NCBI GenBank assembly: GCA_044226655.1
Contig: JBGAGO010000004.1
Coordinates: 62,001-126,000, forward strand
Source: JBEVOS01 sp044226655
Lineage (GTDB): Bacteria; Pseudomonadota; Alphaproteobacteria; Caulobacterales; Aquidulcibacteraceae
DNA: 64,000 bases
Direction: 5' to 3'
The translations under genes were made by a program, and so were the position numbers. Under the pieces are notes generated by a model. That model searched no databases. It was not told where the DNA came from and saw nothing but the letters and a program-made list of their open reading frames with translations. This document shows, piece by piece, positions 33,910-41,329 of the stretch; the first letter of the stretch is position 1, and each line of letters begins with the position of its first letter.

Positions 33910-35076
33910 GTGAGCGAGGCGCCTTCCGAGCCGGCATGGCGTGTGTGGATCGGCTATTTCGGCGCCGTCGCGCCCACTGCGGCGAGCGTCGGCCTCACGC
34001 CGCTGATGACCACCGCGGCGATGGGCGCGCGCCACATCAATGAAGCGCAAATCGGCGTCGCGTTCAGTTTCGATCTGCTCGCCAACGCGCTGGCGACGAT
34101 CTTTCTCTCCACGCGCATCGCGCATTTGAGCCCGCGCCTGCTGGGCGTCGGCGGCGCGCTGCTGATGCTGATCGGCAATGTCGGCGGCATGATCGGGACC
34201 TCCTATTGGCCGCTCATTCTGTTCTTCGCGATCCGCGGCGCCGGCATCGGCTGCATCGCCAACGCGCAGAGCGCACTGGCCGCGCGCGTGCACAGCCCGC
34301 AGCGCCTGCTCGGCGCCAGCATGGCGATCCAGATGGCGATGATCATCGCCGCGCCGGTGATCGCCGGGCGCCTGCTCGATCATTATGGCCAGTTCGGCGT
34401 GTTCGGCGTTTACGCAGCCGCTTCGCTGGTCGCGCTGCCGCTGCTGTTGTGCGCGCCCGGCGTGCGCAAGGACAGGCCGGCGACCGCGCCGCCGCAGGTG
34501 ACGCTGGCGTCGTTCGTCGCGCTGGCGCGTTCGCCGTTCGTGATCGCCGGCATCCTGGCCTTCCTCGGACTCAATGCGATGTGGCCGTTCTTCGTGCAGA
34601 TCGCGGCTCTGCGCGGCATTCCGGCTTCGCATGCGGGCGATCTCATCGCGTTCGTCACGATCGGCGCGGGCCTCGTGGGCATGACGGCGGCGGCCCTGCC
34701 CGATCGCGCGGTCACGCCGGTCACGCTGGGCGCCATCGTGTTGTGCGGCGCCGCCGCCGCCTGCCTGCCGCTGGCGCCGACGCAGATCCTGCTCATCGCC
34801 GCCTTGGCCGCGATGGCGGTGACGTTCGTGTTCATGCAGAATCTGTTTGTGGTGATCGGCGTGCGGCTTGACCGCACCGGCGGGCTCAACGCGGGCTCGG
34901 GCGGCGTCAACGCGTTGGTGAGCGCAGCGACGCCCGCGCTTGCCGGCGCGCTCATCCACACGACAGGCTCTTATCAATCACTCGCGCTGTTCTCGGTCAT
35001 CGCCGTGATCGGCGGCTTCACGATGATGCGCGTCGCCGTGCGCGGGCTCGATGCCGCGCCCCTCTCGCCCGCTTAG
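33910..35076 (+). CDS. Major facilitator superfamily transporter
   Basis: A 388-residue protein with about twelve hydrophobic helices, starting at GTG directly after the LysR stop. The loop between helices 2 and 3 reads LSTRIAHLSPRLLG, a weak version of the MFS motif A, and helix 4 has FFAIRGAGIGCIANAQS. The first half matches sugar/drug exporters of the YbfB/CynX kind. Substrate unknown. Its stop overlaps the stop of the convergent DMT transporter. Confidence 0.82.
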   Translation: MSEAPSEPAWRVWIGYFGAVAPTAASVGLTPLMTTAAMGARHINEAQIGVAFSFDLLANALATIFLSTRIAHLSPRLLGVGGALLMLIGNVGGMIGTSYWPLILFFAIRGAGIGCIANAQSALAARVHSPQRLLGASMAIQMAMIIAAPVIAGRLLDHYGQFGVFGVYAAASLVALPLLLCAPGVRKDRPATAPPQVTLASFVALARSPFVIAGILAFLGLNAMWPFFVQIAALRGIPASHAGDLIAFVTIGAGLVGMTAAALPDRAVTPVTLGAIVLCGAAAACLPLAPTQILLIAALAAMAVTFVFMQNLFVVIGVRLDRTGGLNAGSGGVNALVSAATPALAGALIHTTGSYQSLALFSVIAVIGGFTMMRVAVRGLDAAPLSPA

Positions 35077-35906
35077 CCGGCCGCGATCAGCCCTGCGCCG
35101 AGAGCCACCAGAGCCGCGCCCGCCCAGCGGCGCGGGCCGAGCCTTTCATGCAGCAGCGCCCACGCGATCAGCGCGCCGAACACGACGGAGGTTTCGCGCA
35201 GCGCCGTGACTTGGGCGACGGGCGCCAGTGTTTGCGCATAGAGCACGATCCCATAGCCGACGCCGCTGACGAGGCCCGCCGCCAGGCCGCGCCGCCAATT
35301 GGTCCGCGCATCGCGCACGAGCGCCGCCGGTCCGCGCCGCGCCAGCGCGAACACGAAGATCGGCGCGCCCGACACCAGGAGACTCCAGCCCAGATAATGC
35401 GCGGCATTGCCCGTGATGCGCGCGCCGAGCGCGTCGAACAGCGTGTAGGCGCCGATGGTCGTGGCGGTGAGCAGCGCCCAGAGCGTGGCTTTGAGCGGCG
35501 CGTTGGGACTGACGCCCACGATCAGCACGCCCCCGCACACCAAAGCGATGCCCGCCAGCGCCAGCGCGGACGGCGTTTCGCGCACGATCAAAAACGCCAG
35601 CAGCGCCGCCACCGCGGGCGCAAGGCCCCGCGACAGCGTGTAGACATGGCTGAGATCGCCGCTTTCATAGCCCTTGGTGAGCGCGCCCCAATAGAGCGCA
35701 TGCACCGCCCCACTCGCCAGCATCGGCGCCCAGGCCGCTTGAGGCGGCAAGCCGAAATACGCGATCAGCGCAGCCGCCAGCGCCATCCAGCCAACAGCCA
35801 CGAGCGCGGAATCCAACAGCCTGTCGCGCCCGCTCTTCAAGAGCGCATTCCACGACGCGTGGATGAGCGCCGACGTCAGCGCAGCGGCGATGGCGGCGAG
35901 CGGCAC
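35073..35906 (-). CDS. EamA/DMT-family transporter
   Basis: A 277-residue protein with ten predicted helices in two five-helix halves, the EamA drug/metabolite transporter layout. The first half opens ALTSALIHASWNALLKSG, and each half ends with a Gly-rich helix (ALVCGGVLIVGV, ALVALGAGLIAAG). GTG 35906 is chosen because GAGGGAG stands nine bases upstream; that site is part of the left arm of palindrome R2 copy b. The exported compound is unknown. Confidence 0.82.
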   Translation of the reverse strand: MPLAAIAAALTSALIHASWNALLKSGRDRLLDSALVAVGWMALAAALIAYFGLPPQAAWAPMLASGAVHALYWGALTKGYESGDLSHVYTLSRGLAPAVAALLAFLIVRETPSALALAGIALVCGGVLIVGVSPNAPLKATLWALLTATTIGAYTLFDALGARITGNAAHYLGWSLLVSGAPIFVFALARRGPAALVRDARTNWRRGLAAGLVSGVGYGIVLYAQTLAPVAQVTALRETSVVFGALIAWALLHERLGPRRWAGAALVALGAGLIAAG

Positions 35907-35914
35907 TAGGCCCG

Positions 35915-36070
35915 CTCCCTCAAGAGAGGGAGAAGGCGATCGAGCATAGCGAGGCGGGTGAGGGGAAAGCGCACGCGCATGGAGAGTGGAACGAGGAGCG
36001 CCGGCGCACAAAGAGCTTTCGTGCGCGCCGCCCCCTCACCCCATCCCTCTCCCCCTCTCGGAGGAGAGGG
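35915..36070. repeat. Palindromic mosaic element (R2, copy b)
   Basis: Opens with the CTCCCTC/GAGGGAG hairpin (35915-35932), contains GCGCAC...GTGCGC around 36004-36026, and ends with CCCTCTCC/GGAGAGGG (36045-36070). It fills the space between the aminotransferase 3' end and the DMT transporter, and supplies the latter's ribosome-binding site. Confidence 0.7.
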
Positions 36071-36076
36071 CGCGGC

Positions 36077-37282
36077 TCACGTCAAGCTGCCGCAGAACCG
36101 CTGAACGCGCGCGCAGGCGTCTTCGAGCAGTTCGGTCGAGGTCGCGTAGGAGATGCGGAAGCAGGGACTGGCGCCGAACGCCGCGCCATGCACCACGGCG
36201 ACGCCCTCCGCTTCCAGCAGCTCGCGCGCGAAATCCTCATCGGTCGCGATCACCGCCCCGTTCGGCGCGCGATGGCCGATGGCGCCGGCGCAGGACGGAT
36301 AGACATAGAACGCGCCCTCCGGCGTCGGGCAGCGCAGGCCCTGCGCCTGATTGAGCATCGACACCACGAGATCGCGCCGCGCTTCGAACAGCTTCGCGTT
36401 CGGGCGGATGAAATCCTGCGGCCCGTTGAGCGCCTCCACGCTCGCCCATTGCGAAATGGACGACGGGTTCGACGTCGACTGGCTCATGATGTTGGCCATG
36501 CCCTTGATGAGGCTTTCCGGCCCCGCGGCATAGCCGATGCGCCAGCCCGTCATCGAATAGGCTTTCGAGACGCCGTTCATCGTCAGCGTGCGGTCGTAAA
36601 GCTTGGGCTCGATCTGCGCGATCGTGGTGAACTGGAAATCGCCGTAGACGAGATGCTCGTACATGTCGTCCGTCAGGATCCAGACATGCGGATAGATCAT
36701 CAGCACGCCCGCGATCGCTTCGAGCTCCGCGCGCGTATAGGCCGCGCCCGACGGGTTCGACGGCGAATTGAGGATGATCCATTTGGTCTTCGGCGTGATG
36801 GCGCGCGCCAAAGCTTCGGGCCTGATCTTGAAGCCGTCTTCGATGCGGGTTTCGAGGAACACGGGCGTCCCGCCCGCGAGCAGCGCCATATCGGGATAGC
36901 TCACCCAATAAGGCGTCGGGATGATGACCTCATCGCCCGGATCGACGGTCGCCATGAAGGCGTTGAAGATCACCGCCTTGCCGCCAGGCGAGACGTTCAC
37001 TTGGGTGCGCTTGTAGTCGAGCCCGTTCTCCCGTTTGAACTTGGCGCAGATCGCGTCCTTCAGCTCCGGGATGCCGTCGACATCGGTGTATTTGGTCTTG
37101 CCTTCGCGGATGGCGCGGATGGCGGCTTCCTTGATGTTCTCGGGCGTATCGAAATCGGGTTCGCCGGCGCCGAGCGAGATCACGTCTCGGCCCGCGGCCT
37201 TCAAGGCGCGCGCTTTGGCCGTCACCGCCATTGTCGGCGACGGCTTGATCCGCCTGAGGGCGGCCGAGACAGGGGCTTCCAT
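36077..37282 (-). CDS. Aspartate/aromatic aminotransferase, class I (AAT-Ib)
   Basis: A 401-residue PLP enzyme. ISLGAGEPDFDTPENIKEAA opens the small domain, VSPGGKAVIFNAFMA and NSPSNPSGAAY contact PLP, and K240 in NGVSKAYSMTGW forms the Schiff base, followed by RIGYA. FRISYATS near the end supplies the carboxylate-binding Arg. This subgroup of alphaproteobacterial enzymes transaminates aspartate and often prephenate. Both would fit, since a chorismate mutase lies elsewhere in the window. Monocistronic, preceded by 91 bp of noncoding DNA. Confidence 0.92.
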   Translation of the reverse strand: MEAPVSAALRRIKPSPTMAVTAKARALKAAGRDVISLGAGEPDFDTPENIKEAAIRAIREGKTKYTDVDGIPELKDAICAKFKRENGLDYKRTQVNVSPGGKAVIFNAFMATVDPGDEVIIPTPYWVSYPDMALLAGGTPVFLETRIEDGFKIRPEALARAITPKTKWIILNSPSNPSGAAYTRAELEAIAGVLMIYPHVWILTDDMYEHLVYGDFQFTTIAQIEPKLYDRTLTMNGVSKAYSMTGWRIGYAAGPESLIKGMANIMSQSTSNPSSISQWASVEALNGPQDFIRPNAKLFEARRDLVVSMLNQAQGLRCPTPEGAFYVYPSCAGAIGHRAPNGAVIATDEDFARELLEAEGVAVVHGAAFGASPCFRISYATSTELLEDACARVQRFCGSLT

Positions 37283-37373
37283 GTGAGTCTGGTCCTTCGC
37301 TAAGGGCGGCGGACCATACAGAGCGCCGCCGGCCGGGAAAAGCCGGCGTGCTCAGCGATTCAGGACGAAAATC

Positions 37374-37751
37374 CTAGCTTTCCCGCCGCACGGGCGCGGC
37401 GATTTCGTCCAAAGTCCGCACCGGGCAGCGATTGCCCTCGACGATCACCTCACCGAAACGATCGAACGTGTCCGTGCCGCGGGTGACGAAGCCGATATGA
37501 TCGCCGAAGCGCAGGTCGTGCGCACAGGGCGGCCACACCGTCGCGCGGTACCAATGGCCGCCGACGGCGCGGATCAGCAGCGAGCGATCCTCGCCTACTT
37601 CGTAGCCGACGATGGTGTGGTCGGAGAACGCGATGCGCGCATCCTCGTCCACCACGGCATAGACCGGCGCGGCCGGCCGATCCTCTTTCGCGAGCGCCGC
37701 GCCGCCGAACAGGGACGCGCACAAGCCCAAGGCCAATAGGAACCGCTTCAT
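37374..37751 (-). CDS. DUF6491-like small secreted protein
   Basis: A 125-residue protein with signal peptide MKRFLLALGLCASLFGGAALA. The mature domain has an IAFSDHTIVGYEVGEDRSLL stretch and a pair of cysteines (PPCAHDL and NRCPVRTLDEI) spaced for a disulfide, the pattern I associate with DUF6491. No function is known. ATG 37751 is chosen because the signal peptide starts there. It lies between the aminotransferase and the TonB receptor, all on the minus strand. Confidence 0.75.
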   Translation of the reverse strand: MKRFLLALGLCASLFGGAALAKEDRPAAPVYAVVDEDARIAFSDHTIVGYEVGEDRSLLIRAVGGHWYRATVWPPCAHDLRFGDHIGFVTRGTDTFDRFGEVIVEGNRCPVRTLDEIAAPVRRES

Positions 37752-37840
37752 GACAGCCTCCGTCCCGCCTAGATGGCGAGGCGGCGGCGCACGCGCCACT
37801 CACTTGGGCGTGACGCGGCGCGTCAAAAGCAGCGGCCTTC

Positions 37841-37894
37841 GTACCGCCGGCTTCCAGCCGGCAGGCCTCCTCTGCCAGCTGGAAGCCGGCGGTA
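37841..37894 (-). repeat. 55-bp palindrome R1, copy A
   Basis: An imperfect palindrome whose arms contain CCGGCTTCCAGCCGGCAG and CTGCCAGCTGGAAGCCGG, bounded by TACCGCC and GGCGGTA. It ends 9 bp from the stop of the TonB-dependent receptor. Read from that gene, the element ends GGCGGTACGAAGG, as in copies B and C. Confidence 0.85.
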
Positions 37895-37903
37895 TATCGA
37901 TCC

Positions 37904-40882
37904 TCAGTGGAAGCGCGCCCGCGCGCCCACGAAGAAGAACCGGCCCAGCGGCGAGACCGGGACGTTGTAATCGTCCGGCTCCGGCTCCTGATTGGTGATG
38001 TTGTTGATGCCGCCATAGACCGAGAAACGATCGCCCCAATCATGGCGCACATAGATGTCGTGCACCGAGCGGTCTTCGTAGAAATGATATTGCGGCGAGG
38101 CGCGGTCGGGCTCGACCACGAATTCGCGGTCTTCGAAGCGGCGCGTCTTGTCGTACCAGGAATAGCCGTAGTTCACGAGCCAATTGCCGCGCCGCCAGGT
38201 CACGTCGAGCACGGCCTGCCATTCGGGCGCGTCCGGATCGCTCACATCGCTGTCGGGCTCGGCGCCGGGCACTTCCACGAAGGTCAGATCGTCGAGCTTG
38301 TTGCCGATGAGCTGCACGGCGAAATCGCCCCAATCGCCCCAGCCCCAATCTTCCGGGCTGAAATCGTAGCGGATCGTGAAATCATAGCCCGACGTCGTGT
38401 AGGACGAGACGTTGAGATAGCGCTGCACAAAGCCGTCGACGAAATGCGTCGTCGGATCGCGCGATAGGAGCCCGCAGAAATCGTTGGGCTGCGGCAGGTC
38501 GTAGCATTTGTCGACGATGGTCTGCGCGTCATAGCGCTGGATCGCCTGCTCGAGCGAGATGTCGTAATAATCGACCGAGAACGTCAGCCCGCGGATGAAG
38601 GGCGGCTGGAGCACGAAGCCCCAGGTGATGGTGTCGGCCTCTTCCGGCTGCAAATCCTTATTGCCGCTCAGCACGCCTTCGACCGCGTCCGAGGTCGTGT
38701 TGTCGAAGGTGTGCGGATCAAAGCCCAGCTCGGTCGTGCAATTCGCCAAACGCTGGCTGGTGCCGAAATCGACCTCATCGCCATCGCACGGATCGGTGAT
38801 GAGCTCGAAGGTCTGCAGCGGCGGCGTGAACAGTTCGAAGATGTTCGGCGCCCGCACGGCGCGCGCGTGGGTGGCGCGCAGCAGGAACGCATCGCTGACG
38901 CGCCAGAGGCCGCCATAACGCCAGGTCTCGGTCTGTCCCGACGTCGAATAGTCCGAGAGCCGATAGGCCAGGTCGACGCTGAATTCCTTGAACAGCGGCA
39001 GATCGCGCACGATCGGCACGTTCAATTCCGCGAACGCTTCGCGCACCTCGAACGAGCCAAGCGTGTCGAGGTTCTGCCCTGCCCACACGATGTCGCTGCC
39101 CAGCGAAGCGCCGAGCTTCTCAAGCGGATCGGCGAAATCCTCGCTCTCCTCGCGCCGCCATTCGCCGCCCAAAGCGTAGCCGATCGGCCCGCCGGGCAAT
39201 TGGAACAGCGCATGGCTGTCGCCCGAGAAATACGCCGTCACGACCTGTTGGCGGATCGTGTTGGTGCGCAACGTATCCACCGAAATCCAATCGCGCGCGG
39301 CTTGCGAAATGTTCGGCCCGAAAATGTTGGCCGGCACGCAGCCATCGCCCGGCCCCGGCGTGAAGGTCGAGCCGAACGAGGCCGGATCGGCGTTGTCGGG
39401 GATGTAGCCCGGCCCGCTGATCGAGGACCGGCACACGATGTTGCCGGAGCCATCGTCCACCGCATCGATGGCCGCGAAGAAGCGTTCATTGTTGCGGTTG
39501 CGGTAGCGGTCGTCGGTATCCGTCTGCCCCCAGACGTAAGAGAGATCGAAATTGAGCCCTTCGGCGATCTTGCCGTTGAGCGCGAGCACGGTGCGATAGG
39601 TGTCGCGCGTGACGTCGTGATAGGTGTCGCCGAGATCGAGATTGTCGCGGAACACCAGCACGCCGCCGATCGCGTCGGCGATATTGCCCGGCAGCGACGC
39701 ATCATCGCGGATGCTCGCGGGCATGTAGGCGTTGTCCATCGGGACGAAGAGGCCGAAATCGAAGGTCGGCTGCGCCTCGAAGGTCGATTCGATGTGCGCC
39801 CATTTGGCTTCCGCTTCGATGCGCCAATTGGCGTTCAGATCGTAATGGCCCATCAGGTTGAAGGTCCAGCGATCGAGCGCCGGCAGCAATTCATCCGTGA
39901 AGAGATCGAGCGGCGAACCGGAGCCGCCCTGCATGGTGAAATTGCCGGTGTCGACCCCATCGACCCAGGGCGATCCGTCGCCCTGGAAATCCTCGCCGCT
40001 CAGCGAATCGCCGAAATCGAGATCGGTGATGACGCCGCCGCCCGGCGCAGTGTCGATGTAGCGGATATTGTTGAGCGGCACGAGATCGGGAAGGTTCGGA
40101 TCGTCGAGCGGATCGTCGGGATTGTTGACGAAGATGCGGCGATTGCCGAGCCGCGTGAAATCGCGCTGATCGCGCAGCACCGGTGAATCGCCGGAATATT
40201 CGAACGAGAAGGCGATATTGCCGCGCCCTTGCGCGAAATTTCGCCCGCCGATGATGCTCGCGAACGTGTTGCCGCCGCCGCCTTGCTCGGCGCCGCCGAT
40301 TTGGAAGCGGCCTTCGAGGCCCTCGTAATCGTCCTTCAAGATGAAATTGACGACGCCGGTCACGCCGTCGGCGCCATAGACGGCGGAGGCGCCGCCTGTC
40401 AGCACCTCGACACGGTCGATCAGCCCGATCGGGATCGTGTTCACATCGACGGCCTGCGTGCCCGATTGGCTTGCGACGTGGCGGCGGCCATTCACCAGCG
40501 TCAGCGTGCGTTCCTCGCCGAGATTGCGCAGATTGAGCAGATTGATGCCGGTGAGCCCGCCGATTGACGTGTCCGCAGATTTCTCGCTGTCGAATGAGCC
40601 GACGAGCGCGGGCACGTCAGAGACGAAATCCGTCAGATTGGTGGCGCCCGAATACTCGATGGCGTCGGCGCCGACAGAGACGACCGGATTTGAGAACTCA
40701 TAATCCGGGCGCGGAATGCGCGTGCCGGTGATGACGATCTCTTCTTCATTGCCCTCTTGCGCGAGCGCCGGCGCGGCCAGCGCCGAAGACGCCATTGCGG
40801 CGCCGACGAGCCAGGTCATCGCCCGCACGGACGAGGTGAGTTTGAGGCGCGCAGCAGCGCGCGCGGGTTTGCGCGTAATCAT
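37904..40882 (-). CDS. TonB-dependent outer-membrane receptor
   Basis: A 992-residue receptor. The signal peptide runs to ALAAPALAQ (about residue 40). The plug domain opens EEIVITGTRIPRPDYEFSNP and contains LVNGRRHV, IDRVEVLTGGASAVYGADGV and GVVNFILKD. The C-terminal half is the beta-barrel with TWRYGGLWRVSDAFLLRATH and RAVRAPNIFELFTPP, typical of the large Caulobacterales-type receptors that import sugars, peptides or siderophores. No TonB box is certain. It ends ARFH, with His after the usual terminal Phe. No substrate operon is adjacent. ATG 40882 follows GAGGGGAAC. Confidence 0.92.
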   Translation of the reverse strand: MITRKPARAAARLKLTSSVRAMTWLVGAAMASSALAAPALAQEGNEEEIVITGTRIPRPDYEFSNPVVSVGADAIEYSGATNLTDFVSDVPALVGSFDSEKSADTSIGGLTGINLLNLRNLGEERTLTLVNGRRHVASQSGTQAVDVNTIPIGLIDRVEVLTGGASAVYGADGVTGVVNFILKDDYEGLEGRFQIGGAEQGGGGNTFASIIGGRNFAQGRGNIAFSFEYSGDSPVLRDQRDFTRLGNRRIFVNNPDDPLDDPNLPDLVPLNNIRYIDTAPGGGVITDLDFGDSLSGEDFQGDGSPWVDGVDTGNFTMQGGSGSPLDLFTDELLPALDRWTFNLMGHYDLNANWRIEAEAKWAHIESTFEAQPTFDFGLFVPMDNAYMPASIRDDASLPGNIADAIGGVLVFRDNLDLGDTYHDVTRDTYRTVLALNGKIAEGLNFDLSYVWGQTDTDDRYRNRNNERFFAAIDAVDDGSGNIVCRSSISGPGYIPDNADPASFGSTFTPGPGDGCVPANIFGPNISQAARDWISVDTLRTNTIRQQVVTAYFSGDSHALFQLPGGPIGYALGGEWRREESEDFADPLEKLGASLGSDIVWAGQNLDTLGSFEVREAFAELNVPIVRDLPLFKEFSVDLAYRLSDYSTSGQTETWRYGGLWRVSDAFLLRATHARAVRAPNIFELFTPPLQTFELITDPCDGDEVDFGTSQRLANCTTELGFDPHTFDNTTSDAVEGVLSGNKDLQPEEADTITWGFVLQPPFIRGLTFSVDYYDISLEQAIQRYDAQTIVDKCYDLPQPNDFCGLLSRDPTTHFVDGFVQRYLNVSSYTTSGYDFTIRYDFSPEDWGWGDWGDFAVQLIGNKLDDLTFVEVPGAEPDSDVSDPDAPEWQAVLDVTWRRGNWLVNYGYSWYDKTRRFEDREFVVEPDRASPQYHFYEDRSVHDIYVRHDWGDRFSVYGGINNITNQEPEPDDYNVPVSPLGRFFFVGARARFH

Positions 40883-41318
40883 CGTCGAGTTCCCCTCTTC
40901 GCGCGCCCGCCGCCGCTTCACGCGGCCGGTGGATTCGTCGGACGGGACCGACGTTTCAAAGCCCAAGCCTCCCTACAACTTGAGCGAACCATCCAACCCG
41001 GATCGTCATCGAAGCGGCTCTTGCGAGCCCTACGGCGGACGCTCCTGTCGCCAAAGCTACCGATTGCGAACGCAGTTTCGTCACGCTTGCGACGGATGCG
41101 CCGAAGCCTTCGACAAACGCGCCTGCCGCCTCTTTTCCACACGGCGAACGCACAGAAATCCGCGAGCAACGTCACGCGTGCATCCGCGCGCCCACGCCAT
41201 TCGTCGCGCCGCGCCCGCGCATCGCAGATCGGCGCACGCCATTCGCCGCGTCAGCAAGCCTGTCAGCAGCGCGCCGCGGCGGCTAGGCAGGCGCGCGCGG
41301 AACGCCTATTTTCCGTTC
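40883..41318. other. Noncoding divergent region between the TonB receptor and uvrB
   Basis: About 435 bp without a convincing gene. An open frame runs through it into uvrB, but it lacks family similarity and is Arg/Ser-rich, as expected from GC-rich noncoding DNA. It must hold the promoters of both flanking genes. Apart from the LexA-like box at its right edge I see no repeat or stable hairpin. Confidence 0.6.
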
Positions 41319-41329
41319 ATGGCCCGTTC
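41315..41329 (+). promoter_or_regulatory. LexA-box-like GTTC-N7-GTTC overlapping the uvrB start
   Basis: GTTCATGGCCCGTTC is an exact match to the direct-repeat operator GTTC-N7-GTTC known for LexA in alphaproteobacteria. The seven spacer bases begin with the ATG of uvrB, an SOS-type repair gene. Binding here would block initiation if transcription starts at or near the ATG. Confidence 0.5.

Noticed and set aside
32962..34977. 671-codon minus-strand frame across the LysR and MFS genes
   Set aside because: It spans two well-supported plus-strand genes and has low-complexity Arg/Ala/Asp content.
40716..41318. N-terminal extension of uvrB by about 200 codons
   Set aside because: The extension overlaps the start of the TonB receptor gene on the other strand and has no similarity to UvrB.
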